The position numbers were made by a program, and so were the translations under genes. Of a stretch of DNA of 64,000 bases, positions 44,028 through 54,717 are shown one piece after another; position 1 is the stretch's first letter, and each line of letters opens with the position of its first letter. Under the pieces are notes generated by a model. That model had not been told where the DNA came from, made no database searches, and saw only the letters and a program-made list of their open reading frames with translations. The DNA comes from Deroplatys truncata (lineage: Eukaryota > Arthropoda > Insecta > Mantodea > Mantidae). The stretch spans positions 59,672,421 to 59,736,420 of the forward strand of contig CM060978.1 of NCBI GenBank assembly GCA_030765065.1. Direction: 5' to 3'.

Positions 44028-44445
44028 AAAAATAACAATAATGTCTTTCACATTAATGGCAGTTTAGGGTGGGGTTTTTTCTTTAAAATCTTCTTGTCGT
44101 ATCCTAATGTCCTAAGCTTAAATATCAAGTTTCGTATTTTCCTGACTTTTCGTTTTTGAGTTATGCTGTTCACAGATACATACACATGGACATTTTTCTA
44201 AAAATGCTTATTTTTGGTTCAAGGGGCCTCAAAGCATGTATTCCCGGTGATATCTCGACATCGAACTTTTGTGTGAAATACAATACTTCTTCTACTTACT
44301 TAAGTATGTAGTAGCGAAAGTAAAAATGTATTTTATCGATTCAGGGAACCTCTAATCGTGTATTTCCGGTAAAATTTCGGTATCGAGTTCTCGGATGGAG
44401 TACAATAACTCTAGTACTTACATTAGGTAAGTAATGGACAAAGTA
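44028..44445 (+). repeat. Older Hel-A 3'-end fragments in series
   Basis: One fragment ends at CTTACTTAAGTATGTAGTAG and CGAAAGT (about 44322). A second, shorter piece follows (GATTCAGGGAACCTCTAATC ... GTAAGTAATGGACAAAGTAA, to about 44445). Confidence 0.55.
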
Positions 44446-45229
44446 ATAACATGTTCAGACCCACATAACATTTACATACGCGATGATCTGGAACGTACTA
44501 TACTTCCCCAGTTTTCTATTTCACACTTGTTCAAAGACAGAGCGTACTCGCTTGCGGCAAATCCGGGACGGTGTTATGTAGCAAATTCCTTCCGGAGACA
44601 AAGAAAATGGCACTTAAAGATATTTATGGGCCGTAGAGGGTCTGGTCACGCCCCTAGGATACTAATGGATCTTCTGAACAAAACATACCACTTGTTCTAC
44701 CATCGGTTTTAAATTCGTTACACATGTCACTTGAAACACGGCGGTCGTCAAGGAGTCCTACACCCATAATCGTTTTCGTCCTTTCATTCCGTCCTCAAAG
44801 GCAAGGCATTTATCTTCTTGGTCTTTCAGAAAACCGACGTTTCCCGCCGAGTTTCCTCTTCAAGTGTGTGGAAAACATGGTGTGCTCTTAACGTGAAATT
44901 AGTGCAAGAATGGATATTGTTCAAACTGGTAGACAATACGAGGGTTCATGTGTGTCTAGCGATATTTCCGCCTGAATACACCTGCACAAAAATATATCGT
45001 TAAATAATTATTGCTTATGAATTATTAATGATTATTTAACACGCAATTTGATAATTTTCTACAATTTTAAAGCAATTGGAATAAAAACTACAACAATTAT
45101 GAAGCCATAAAAATGTTTCAAGTTTCATTAATATTGTCATTACATAAATAAAAGCGTAATTGCGTAAGAAAATCTGCAAGAATAGCTTCGCTTCAAAATG
45201 TTCACTGTATATTTCCGAGCGTGGGGCCA
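44446..45229. other. Unassigned DNA with a 92-codon open frame
   Basis: A frame at 44434-44712 begins inside the Hel-A tail and reads into unique DNA (FKDRAYSLAANPGRCYVANS, RRQRKWHLKIFMGRRGSGHA). I recognise no family and the start is not credible. The rest has no features. Confidence 0.25.
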
Positions 45230-45921
45230 TATAAATCTAACGTTTCAATGCACTTTGAGGGGAAGAGCCTAGTTTTAGGAGAAAGTAGACGCTCTAGGCA
45301 ACGGTATTTTCTTATCGTTTATGCTTCGAATTTTTAATCGGAGAGGCAGTAAGGATTCAGGTTAATTGCTAGAACCAATGAGAAGATAGGAAGGCGTGGT
45401 TGCATGTACAGAAATTCGGAGGTTAGTAGTAAGTTGATATATGTAAACGTAAGCGTGAATTTTATAGTTTGTCATGATTCTTCGCTAAAGTAACACTTAG
45501 TACTCCGAAGGACGCTAAGTTCCGAAATTTGCTATGTAATTATAAAGTGATATATGTGGAATACTTTACTAATGTGGTAATATTATTCGTGGAGATAATT
45601 TTATACAAGCTTATAAACGAGTTAATATTTTTCAAGTGATTACTTCTAGTTGCGCGAATCTAAAGAACGGTGATAGAACACCGAGGTATTAAACAATTAG
45701 CCGGAGCAAACGTCAGTAAACCAAAAATAATAGTAGGAAGACAGTGTTAAAGAATCACACGTGTTAAGCAATACCAGAGAATCTTTCAGGGTTTCTGGCA
45801 AAAAGATACGCCAGAGTGAGAAAAGTGAAAACAGTGTTTTTTCAAGCATCCAGGTGACACCACTCCCGTATCCTACCCTGACATAATCATACTAGGGAAT
45901 TTCTGATCGATTCGCCGACAG
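45230..45921 (+). promoter_or_regulatory. Possible promoter/5' UTR region upstream of an exon-like ORF
   Basis: A 690-bp stretch without recognised repeats directly upstream of the candidate first coding exon. It contains CCAAT within GAACCAATGAGAAGATAGG at about 45373. The segment is less repetitive than anything else nearby. A promoter role is an inference from position only. Confidence 0.2.
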
Positions 45922-46016
45922 ATGACCCTGAGATACGACGACGTGCTTCCTATTGACATCGATGACAGCGAAGACGACCCCTACGACGTAGCGAGGAACA
46001 ACGACGACGACGCCAG
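45922..46016 (+). CDS. Candidate first coding exon, acidic, unknown gene
   Basis: ATG at 45922 opens a 31-codon frame rich in Asp/Glu (MTLRYDDVLPIDIDDSEDDP followed by YDVARNNDDDA), ending at CCAG|GTAAGA, a very good splice donor at 46017. The exon would end in phase 2. No repeat match was found in this DNA. Read through, the frame stops almost at once (GGTAAG), which fits a spliced exon better than an ORF. No homology is recognised. An exon of a LINE-like or host gene is equally possible. Confidence 0.3.
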
Positions 46017-46539
46017 GTAAGAACGACTGCAAGGACGACGAGGGAAACGCTACATGTGGCAACCTATGTAGATCCTCTATCTAAAAAGAATTTAATCCAT
46101 ACTTTTATCCTTGGTATTTAAATTACCTATGAAGTTATTTTCGAAATATTAATAATTTAGATTCCACAAGTGATACGGTTGGGGTAATAATTCTGCAGAA
46201 CATTCAGCATTCATTTGTCGATGTTATCCCTATTAATTAAGTCATTGTTTTATGTATAAGAACACAAGGGAACATGAATGCCCTAGCTTTAACATCTTGC
46301 GGATTTATTGGTTTATTTTTTTATTTGAGTGCCATTAAACATAACGCATATATGACAATTTGAAATCTAATGCGTTTAAATCTACCACGCTACTCCTCCA
46401 AACTCGATTAAATTTATTAAGTTTATTGCCCATAGACTCAATTACAAGATTCGAGCATTGTCAAGTACAAAGATAAAAACTTAAATTTACAGTTTAGAAA
46501 ATATGTCTGTTTGTTTACACCTTGTTGGAAGCATGCATA

Positions 46540-47745
46540 TTGTATACTGGCTCTTTCAAGCATTGTTAAGTATAAAGATGAAAATGATTAATATTATATA
46601 CAGGATTGTTCAAAATATTTTTTTACACTCTGTTTGAATCTAAAGCTGTTGCTTTCAAATTTTACTTCAGTTGGTAGTCGGGTGTGCATATATAAACCAA
46701 ATATAAAAGGATCTTTGTTTATAGACTTTAAATTATAACTATTTTGGTGCAAGTGCAATTTACACCTTGTGTCGTGACCATGTATTTCACTATTTGTTTT
46801 AGGTTTGCGCAGTTCAGTTAGACAGGTTACTTCAGGAAATAGTTTTTCTCTTTTAAAGGCTTCCTTAAAGGACTCACGTTTTCCCATTTTGAAAATTGTT
46901 CTGATACATTTCTTTTGGAGTACTAGAACCCTCTGGTATACGGTATTACTATAGCCACCCCATACTTCTATGCCTTATTGAAGACTCACGTTTTCCCATT
47001 TTGAAAATTGTTGATACATTTCTTTTTGAGTACTAGAACCCTCTGGTATAGGGTATTACTATAGCCACCCCATACTTCTATGCCTTATTGAATCTGCGAG
47101 TAAGTTAAGTCATAATATATAGTTTTGAGAACACTTAAGTTACATATTTTTGCAAACTCACTCAACAGGTACAGGCCTTACTAATTTGTTTACATACGTT
47201 GCCAATGTGATGCGTCCATGATATGATATTCTGGTTTATCATAAAATCATAAATGTACTAAATATATAGGTATTTTAACCAAAAACGCCAAAAGTATTCT
47301 AAAATATAAATAAATATTTATAAAATCACTTTTATAAACCAACGAAAAAACTAAACAATTTAAATCATTATAAAGATATATTATTCCTAATAATATTAGT
47401 AATGAAGCAAATAAAGTTTAAAATAATAAATAAATCTGTGTACCTAAGAATTCCTGTGAGGGGATTCCTTTATCACTGTACCTGCAAGGTTAATATGGAC
47501 CATAACATCTGGTTTTTTTTAGTTCAAATTTAATTATATTAGTCTTTTAGAGTTTTACATGAGGCTTAACGTATTGAAACAGTTATCTATCCTAAGCGAT
47601 TCCTTGTTAGCTAGTGAGTGAAGGTCACAATCATTATTTGCATTACAGATAATAGTGGTGTCATCAGCATAACTTATAATTTTACAATTTTCTGAAGCTA
47701 CATGTCATTTATGTAAAGTATAAAAATTAAACCGAAATGCGCCAA
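46540..47745 (-). pseudogene. Second LINE reverse transcriptase remnant
   Basis: Minus strand, 5' to 3': IFILYINDM (about 47727-47701) and SYADDTTIICNANN (the catalytic box, about 47673-47632) in a shifted frame, then a long gap of AT-rich DNA, then YGGYSNTVYQ, RVLVLQKKCIRTIFK and MGKRESFKEAFKREKLFPEV, ending in the C-terminal motif NSEIHGHDTRCKLHLHQNSY and FKQSVKKYFEQSCI (46887-46594). These are the palm, thumb and C-terminal segments of a Jockey/CR1-like RT. Stops, frameshifts and a local duplication make it inactive. It is a different family from the LINE at 34.8-35.7 kb. Confidence 0.75.
46875..47095. repeat. About 107-bp tandem duplication within the LINE remnant
   Basis: The segment from GACTCACGTTTTCCCATTTT to CTTCTATGCCTTATTGAA occurs twice in a row (about 46871-46982 and 46982-47092) with only a few differences, so the duplication is younger than the decay of the RT gene around it. 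Confidence 0.85.
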
Positions 47746-48235
47746 CAGGGTCGGTACCGTATTTTAACTTGTGCATGTTTTAAGGAATTTTTGCGCATGC
47801 GCAGCTGGTTGGCATAATTACCTTATGGGTCAAATACAGTGTGTTCACTATATTGCGAGGGCACGGATCGCGTCTGTGTGTGGCCCGCGCACTGTCTATT
47901 ACACAGGGGGATTTTCTGTTCTAGATCTTCCGCATTGCTTACTAGTGAAGTAAATTACCATAATGCGTATTAAACTTGCTATATGTGCTGTTGAAAATTA
48001 CATCTGCGCTGGGGCATTCCTGGCATCTTAGTATAATGAAATTTTTCTTTCAGGATAGGAAGTAAACGAGCTAAGTTGCTTTAAAATGAAAGCGCCATGC
48101 AATTTGTACGAAGATACAGTGTTTAATTTTAAACATGTGTTTTAGTGCTGGGCTGATTCATTCCAGAAAATATAAGAGTTGAAGTTTGGGCGGAGGGCAT
48201 TACATCCACCTGGTGATTACCCAAAAGATAATGAT
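47746..48235. other. Non-repeat DNA with an NRF-1-like palindrome
   Basis: Contains TGCGCATGCGCA (47792-47803), identical to the NRF-1/EWG consensus, in a locally GC-rich stretch (47770-47910). No adjacent gene can be shown. A 60-codon frame at 47771-47953 is not convincing. Confidence 0.35.
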
Positions 48236-48446
48236 AAATCTGTGAACTTTCGTTTTTGAGTTATGCTGTTCACAGACTGATAGACAGACGCAGACAGATA
48301 GTCACACACTCGGACATGTTTTCAAAATGCTTTGTTTGGATTCAGGGAAACTCAAACATGTATTTCCGGTGAAATCTCGGTATCACATTTTTTGTGGAAT
48401 GTAATACCTTGTCTACCTACTAAGTATGTGGTAGAGAAAGTAAAAC
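48236..48446 (+). repeat. Hel-A 3'-end fragment
   Basis: From GTGAACTTTCGTTTTTGAGT via ACAGACGCAGACAG to TACCTACTAAGTATGTGGTAG and AGAAAGT. Confidence 0.65.
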
Positions 48447-48683
48447 ATAGAACATTAACATGCATAACTAAACTCTTTGCTTCATTACTGATATATTCAA
48501 CATGCCTGAAATCCAATCTAATCTTGCCGTAGTAATATTATTTTTATATTATTGGCATCTTGCCACTTTTTCCCCCTTTCTTTGCTGTTTATCTTCCCTG
48601 TGGCGTGTTGATCTCTGTGTAATTTGTAATAGAATAATGAACATTGTAATTGGGCATCTGCTTGTTGTATTCATAAATAAAAG
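48447..48683. other. AT-rich DNA, nothing recognised
   Basis: Short spacer between Hel-A copies. No gene signal was seen. Confidence 0.35.
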
Positions 48684-49513
48684 TTTGATGTGTTACACTC
48701 ACATGAATTTCTCTACTCTTGTACAACTATTTTTACAAACGCTTATTCTCCATATGCTTCATGTTAATCGAGATGTTAATCTTATTGCTAATTTTATTGT
48801 AGATGCAAGGGGAATATGGTAGGCTTTAAGCTATAGTCAAATATTTTAAGAGTTGGTTGCTATGTGAAGTATTCCATTTTCTTTGCATTACCAGGACAAA
48901 AAAAATGAATAACGAATTTGAGGAAAAGTATAAGTATTGGAAAATTTAAGGGAATAATAAGCAATATCTCGAAAATGGTTCACTCAACTATAAAATGTGT
49001 ATGACATAAATTGTGTATTTTAACGCGATCTACATTTTTGTGTAGTAAACTTTTGGCTATCTCTTATGGTTTACTAGCTATGCAAAAGTCGTTCACAATA
49101 GAGAATACTTTTGGAGACATTCTCAGAAAATTCGACATATACATTTCATTTGTCATGAAAATATCTTAAATATATGATATTTTAATCAAAATCGTTAGAG
49201 CCATTTTTGAGAAAATTAAAATTTTCGAAAAATGTTCCATGTAAAGGGTAATCTGGAGTGGGGGGATTTTCTTGAAAACCTTCGTGTCGCATTTCTGGAA
49301 GATACTGAACCTAAATACCAAGTTTGATGTTTATCCGACTGTTCGTTTCTGAGTTCACAGATACACAAACACATACACACACAGACATGTTTCCAAAAAT
49401 GCTTTTTTTGGATTCAGGGGATCTCAAAACAGGTATTTCCGGTGAAATCTCGGTATCGAATTTTTTGGTGGAATACAATACTTCCCCTACTTACTATACG
49501 TAGTAGAGAAAGT
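48684..49513 (+). mobile_element. Hel-A near-full-length copy
   Basis: 830 bp from TTTGATGTGTTACACTCACA (first base altered) to CTACTTACTATACGTAGTAG and AGAAAGT. The CA tract is short (about 49360-49383). Confidence 0.8.
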
Positions 49514-49850
49514 AAAAAACTTGCGGTGTTACATTGATCTGACTTTCTCCATCCTCTATTGCTTACTAGTGGGTGTACAAATTATTCTTACGAAAACTTG
49601 TTTCCCCATCTTCTTCATTTTAATCAGCACAAACCATTCCGAAAATACGTACATTACACATTTCATTACAGATACAAAGGGAATAGTGATCTTTAAGAAC
49701 TGGATGCTATACACTGGCCTTAAAGGTCCATATTCTTTCCATAACATCGCGAGAAACAACTGAAAATCAACAGGATTTTAACAGAATGGCTAATCTTCCA
49801 AAAATTCGAATCATTAGTAATACATATCTCGAAATTGAAATAAATTGTGA
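49514..49850 (+). repeat. Older Hel-A 5'-half fragment
   Basis: Diverged 5' end CTTGCGGTGTTACATTGATC, then GAAAACTTGTTTCCCCATCT and ACAGATACAAAGGGAATAGT, fading into ATATCTCGAAATTG. Confidence 0.55.
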
Positions 49851-49854
49851 AATC

Positions 49855-50610
49855 TTACTTTCTCTATTATGTATAGTAAGTAGGGGAAGAATTGCATTGT
49901 ATCAAAAAAAATTGATACGGAGTTTTCTCCGGAAATACATGTTTTGAGGTTCCGTGAATCTAAATATAGCATTTTTGAAAGCATGTCGGAGTCTGTGAAC
50001 AGCATATCTTAAAAACTAAAAGTCGGAGAGATACCAAACTTGGCATTTGAGTTATTATCATAAAAATTCCTTCATTCCAGACTACCTTTTACATGGAGCA
50101 TTTTTAAAAAAAATTGATGTTCTCAAAAATAGGTCTGACGATTTTGATTAAAACATCATATGTTTAAGACACTTTTATGGCAAATTAAATGTATATCTTG
50201 AATTTTCTGACATTTTACCCAAAAGTTTTCTTCATTCTGATCTACTACATGAAAATGTAGATCTGTTAAAACACGCAATTTATGTCACTTGCATTTTTTG
50301 TTGAATTAACCATTTCCGAGATATTCCTTGTTATATGTTTGAACTTTTCAGTTCTTACACTTTTTCTCAAATGGGAATTCGTTATTGGTTTTTTATGTCC
50401 TGGACATGGAAAGAGAACGGACTGCTCCTCTACATAGCAACCAGCTCTTAAAAGATTTGACTATCGCTTAAAGCCTACCATGTTCCCCTTGCACCTACAA
50501 GAAAATTAGCAATAATGTTTATCTCGATTAACATGAAGTAGATAGAGAATAAGCGTTTGTAAAAATAGTTTGTACAAGAGTAGAGAATGTTGTGCGAGTA
50601 CTACAACATA
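49855..50610 (-). repeat. Hel-A copy, no TG tract
   Basis: From TTACTTTCTCTATTATGTATAG with hairpin GTAAGTAG to AGAGTAGAGAATGTTGTGCG. The site of the microsatellite reads AGCATGTCGGAGTCTGTGAA, so there is no expansion. Confidence 0.7.
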
Positions 50611-51550
50611 TAATATTTTTTGTGTAGTACCTTTTCGTCTATCACTTACCAGTTATACAAGGTTGCACAAAATTCCTTCCCAATAAAGGCACACAGGCTA
50701 TTCCCAGAAAATTCAAGACACACGTTTTATTTGTCAAAATATCTTTAATATATGTATTTAATAAAAATCAAATATGGGATGCAGGAATTAACTTGAAAAT
50801 CTCCGTATCGTCTCTTTGGAATGTACTCAACCCAAATAGCAAGTTTGGTATTTATCCTATTTTCGTTTTTTGTGTTATGCTGTTCACACACACATACACA
50901 CACATTCAGATGTTTTCAAAGAAATGCTTTTCCTGTATTGAATGTGCCTCAAAGCTAATATTTTGGTTGAAATCAAATTATTAAATTTTTGGCTGGAATG
51001 TAATATTGTGACGTTTGTAATATTGTTGTCATTATTGCGTACGTGACCTGGTGGCCCAGATCGGATATTGTGCAAGAGTGGAGGGGATGAAAAACCGGTT
51101 CCTAGTGTAGCGTTATGACGCCGAATTTGGCGTGGGTTGAGTTAGTCGAGTCGAAGTTCTGCTTGCAGCAGGGTCAGAGTGTGTGCAGCTTGTCCGTGCA
51201 CACAACATGGCGTCCCCACCGACAGGCAAGGAGGTATTGTAATTCCTTTTTAATACAATAAATAGTTACCATCCAGTTCGGATTAATATGAATTTCTATA
51301 GTAGATAGATCCTTCCCTTATCCACATAATGAATTAGGAATATTGTTAGGGACCTTTAGGTATATTTTCATAATTCCGTGGAGCTCGCCCCGTAGTACCA
51401 CGCATAATTTATGATAGAATGTTCGATCCGGCCACGGTACCTATTTGCTCCACCCCCATTGAGCTAGAATAAGTAAAGAGGTTACGACAATATCTTCTCT
51501 ACCTGCTATGTACATAGTAGAGAAACCAATAGGTAAATAAATAACTGTAA
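50611..51550 (+). repeat. Older Hel-A copy split by a solo LTR
   Basis: Body from about 50620 through a short CA region (50886-50905) to TTTTTGGCTGGAATGTAATAT at 51006, then from 51490 the hairpin end ATCTTCTCTACCTGCTATG and TACATAGTAGAGAAACC. Confidence 0.65.
51007..51489. mobile_element. Solo LTR (483 bp), probably Gypsy-type
   Basis: The insertion begins TGTGACGTTTGTAATATTG and ends GGTTACGACA, so it has TG...CA ends and is flanked by a 4-bp duplication ATAT (51003-51006, 51490-51493). It contains AATAAA (about 51260). Composition and content differ sharply from the surrounding Hel-A. No internal region, primer-binding site or second LTR is present, so recombination probably removed the rest. 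The TGTGACG start and 4-bp duplication suit Gypsy, which is an inference. Confidence 0.7.
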
Positions 51551-51558
51551 CACATTAG

Positions 51559-51921
51559 ATTGTTAATCTTTATATGTTGCATTCATATGTTGTGCTAATA
51601 CTGCTGCCTTGTCCCCATGTTTCTTCTTGACCGTTTTCAGTTTCCTGGAACGTAAAGTCTGAGCGACATACCCGGCCCAAATAAAAGTAGATAAGCTGTA
51701 GGTAGGACCACTTGGCAAGGTAAACTGGTGACGCCACTTGATACACCACAATATTCAGGTGCTGTCGACTGAACATGGATCTTCCTTTCCGCAATTCTAT
51801 TTTCTCGCGGAAGGACTCCCCCCAACCCTCCTGCATCTCCTTCACGTCTGTCAGCTGGGACTGCGGAAGGATTTACGTCCTGGCTTCCTTGTGCATGGGA
51901 TTCGACAACCGTCCTCTGCAA
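51559..51921 (-). pseudogene. Exon- or retrocopy-like segment, unidentified
   Basis: On the minus strand a splice-acceptor-like CCTTTTTGCAG ends at about 51922. Downstream, one frame stays open for 93 codons (VNPSAVPADRREGDAGGLGG ... GPGMSLRLYVPGN). The two other frames hold long open stretches too (EMQEGWGESFREKIELRKGR; TLRSRKLKTVKKKHGDKAAV, ending MNATYKD and a stop). Three overlapping open frames suggest either GC-rich chance or a frameshifted copy of a real exon. No family is recognised. The DNA is not one of the repeat families seen here. Confidence 0.3.
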
Positions 51922-52146
51922 AAAGGTTTTCTCTAAAATATAGACCTGTATTTTTTTGTATACAAGGCAGCGGCGGCTCGTGAATTTACGTGGAGTTATG
52001 GAGGGTTTCTACCTCTTCAGTCTAAACATTCTACACCTATAATGCCGTGTTACGATACGTATTGGAAGCGCAGTACCACGGAATCTGGGAAGAGTGTTCT
52101 GCAAGACATTCTTACACAACTTATTCCTCTATCCATTTGTTGCCAG
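51922..52146. other. Spacer without recognised features
   Basis: Contains the pyrimidine-rich lead-in to the exon-like segment (read on the minus strand) and unremarkable DNA up to the SINE target. Confidence 0.3.
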
Positions 52147-52160
52147 ATAAACTTTTATTA

Positions 52161-52535
52161 GGCGGCGCCGTGGCCGAGTGGTTAGACCGCTCGCCTCCCA
52201 CCGAGGCGGCCCGGGTTCAATCCCAGGGACCTGCATGTGGGATTTGTGGTGGACGAAGCGGCGTCTGGGCGGGTTTTCTCCGGGTTCCCCGGTTTCCCCC
52301 GCCATTCATTCCACCAACTGCTCCATCATCACCTTTCCTTTCATCCATTTCACCAACATTTCGTTTCATCTACTTCCTTCATCCCATACCAGGCATCGGG
52401 CTGATCACCCATCCTGGATGCTCTGTCTGATCCATGAGTGTCTGCTCCTCGATGGACCTCTGACCCCAGGCACCCGCTTGTAAGTCCTAGGGGTGTAAGT
52501 CCTACATAAGAGGAGGGTAAACAGATAATGAATGA
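52161..52535 (+). mobile_element. SINE-C copy 3, intact, with target duplication
   Basis: The cleanest SINE-C: head GGCGCCGTGGCCGAGTGGTT, B box GGTTCAATCCC, full body and ATGAATGAAT tail. The 14-bp duplication ATAAACTTTTATTA is perfect (52147-52160, 52536-52549). A pol III-type A and B box are both intact, so it looks young. It is not a functional tRNA gene because a long body follows the head. Confidence 0.9.
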
Positions 52536-52672
52536 ATAAACTTTTATTATTCATTTAAACATTTCGTTGTAAGTATACGAAGAATAAATTACCTATAGGC
52601 ACATAACAGGTAGAGAGTTCCGATAACCGAGATTTTAACAGAAATACATCCTTGAGGTCCCCAGAATAAAAA

Positions 52673-53102
52673 TCGAACGGGATGGCTCAGGTGGTTAAGT
52701 CTGTGGCCCGCATTCGCGAGGTCCCGGGATTGATCCCCGTCGATCACCCACTCTGCCCCATGACTTTTTCTGATTTCCTCGAGTCGCCAGGCGAATGCTG
52801 GGGTGGTTCATCTTCTGCCACGATTCTCCTTCCTCTCATTTCCTGTATCCATCATCTTCCTTGTCATCTGTTTTAAGGTTGTAGGACCAGACGACGGTGT
52901 TCGGGGGGATGCGGCTGGGCGGTGGCTTGTGCTAGTGGTTAGGGACCGTGCGGTGTCGAATACGTTTTATCTGGAAACGTTAGGGACCACGTCCGTGCTT
53001 GCGCCCGTCGGCATCCGGATCTGGTCTCCCTTCGCGTCTCTCCCTTCATCCCTCCCACCCGGTGGTCACGTTGGGAGCGATATGTACCTTTATCTTTTAC
53101 CT
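52673..53102 (+). mobile_element. SINE-E copy 4 with target duplication
   Basis: 430 bp. Head GGGATGGCTCAGGTGGTTAA with GGGATTGATCCCC, then the same body as 30661-31224 but without its extra middle segment (junction near GGCTTGTGCTAGTGGTTAGG). The duplication CAGAATAAAAA flanks it (52662-52672, 53103-53113), made from Hel-A DNA. Confidence 0.8.
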
Positions 53103-53462
53103 CAGAATAAAAAAAGACAAGTTTTAGAAAAATGTCTATATGTGTGCGTGTATGTGAACATAATTGGTTAAAAACGAAAAGTCCTCCCATATAAGTTTAG
53201 TATCCTTCAATAGCGCAACACAAAGGTTTCAAGAAACTCCCTCACCCCAGTTACCTTTACATGAAACATTTTTCGAAACTTTGGTTTTCCTAAAAATGAC
53301 TAACGATTTTAATCAAAATGCTATATATTACAGATACTTACATGACAAATAAAATGTATGTCTTGAATTTTCTGGGAAAGGCCTGTGAAGTCCTCTTCAT
53401 TCGGAATCAGTTAGGTATAGTCTTGTAAAACTGGTAAATGTTAAACGCTTGGCGAAAGCATA

Positions 53463-53515
<53 letters not shown>
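53463..53515. repeat. (CA)n microsatellite, about 26 units
   Basis: Pure CA run inside the 5' half of an old Hel-A copy, away from the family's usual microsatellite site. Confidence 0.95.
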
Positions 53516-53520
<5 letters not shown>

Positions 53521-53850
53521 TAAATCTCTTACTATTTTTTTTGGTCATCAGCCATTCCCGAAATATCCGTCATTTATGGATGGAATTGTTCACTACTTAG
53601 CCATTTTTTTGAAATCCTGTCGATTTTCAGTTATTTCACACGATGTCGTGGAAAGCGTATGGAATTTTAAGGCCTGCATATAGCCTGTAGTTCTTAGACA
53701 TTTGACTATCGCTTTTCCCTTTTTATATAAAAAAGTGTGATGTTTTCGGATTAAGATTAAGTAGATAGAAAAAGAAGCTTTGGTAAGAATAGCTTGTATA
53801 AGCTATAAACGATAGAGGGTAAAGAAATTCACGTGAATGTAATACCACTT

Positions 53851-54110
53851 TTTACAAATATTTTGCAAACTATTGATATAAAAACTTACTCTTCCGCCTA
53901 CCTTATACTAATCGAGATAAACAGTTTCAACATAGTTTCATTACACATTTCGTTTTAGGTATACAATAGGCTTTGAATAACTTCACCTTGAACAAAATAA
54001 TAATATTACGATTGATATACTATTGAAAAATTCAAATCAATAGCAAGTAATGCCTCGAAAATAACATAACCAGTTATTGGCTTATCTTTCAGGTAAACCT
54101 TTGCTGTTAG
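53851..54110 (+). repeat. Old Hel-A 5'-half fragment
   Basis: Traces: CTTACTCTTCCGCCTACCTT, ACTAATCGAGATAAACAG, TTCAAATCAATAGCAAGTAA. Confidence 0.45.
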
Positions 54111-54457
54111 GAGGGGTACACAGATTGCTGAGCTCGTGCCGCGCGTACAGTGAAAAGCAGCTGACAGTTTTTCCTCTGTCGCTCGACTTTACCCTCACTT
54201 GTCTCAGATCGGGTCAACACTACATCCTTACACTAGTTAAACCCTACCTGTTTGGTAGAGCAGCCCCATCTCTAGCTAATACGTCGCTGAACAACAGGTG
54301 GACGGAGTTTTGGAAATTGTTTTGCATCCTTGAAAGACGCTGAACATAATTACCAGGTTAATTATTTATTAGGCTTCATTTTTGAGTTGCTATTCAAAGC
54401 CACACATTTACTTTCGATGAAAGTTCAATATAGAATTTTTACTTTCTCTACTACGAA
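54111..54457. other. Unassigned DNA
   Basis: A GC-richer patch (54105-54310) looks single-copy here. An 88-codon frame (54077-54343) has no recognised family. Confidence 0.3.
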
Positions 54458-54717
54458 AAATTTTCCATGTAAAGGGTAGTCTGGGATGGCAGGATTTTCT
54501 CGAAAGCCTTCGTGTTACATCCTTGCAAAATACTAAACTCAAATACCGAACTTGGTAAATAACCACTTTTCGTTTTTGAATAATGCAGTTCACAGACAGA
54601 TTCACCAAGGACGTGTTTCCAAAAATGCTTAAGGTATTTCTGATGAAAAACAAATACTTTTGAATTTTTGGGTGGGTGCAACACTTCCCCTACTTACTGT
54701 ACGTAGTGGAGAAAGTA
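54458..54717 (+). repeat. Hel-A 3'-end fragment
   Basis: Begins AAAAATTTTCCATGTAAAGG after an adjoining hairpin tip, and ends CCCTACTTACTGTACGTAGT and AGAAAGT. CA repeats are absent (CACAGACAGATTCACCAAGG). Confidence 0.65.

Larger units (their letters stand above)
52600..53850 (-). repeat. Older Hel-A copy with SINE-E insertion and long CA tract
   Basis: Starts ATAACAGGTAGAGAGTTCCG, CGAGATTTTAACAGAAATAC. The SINE at 52673-53102 interrupts it before the site of its TG tract. The rest runs to TATAGAGGGTAAAGAAATTCACGTG. A long CA run (53463-53515) lies at a different position from the usual microsatellite. Confidence 0.6.

Noticed and set aside
52161..52230. tRNA genes at the heads of SINE-C, D, E and G.
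   Set aside because: A and B boxes are present, but the arms do not pair as a complete cloverleaf and a SINE body follows. They are tRNA-derived promoters.
53438..53683. Proteins made of Thr-His or Val-Cys repeats (also at 625, 8367, 19058, 28457, 42406, 57193).
   Set aside because: These are translations of CA/TG dinucleotide tracts.
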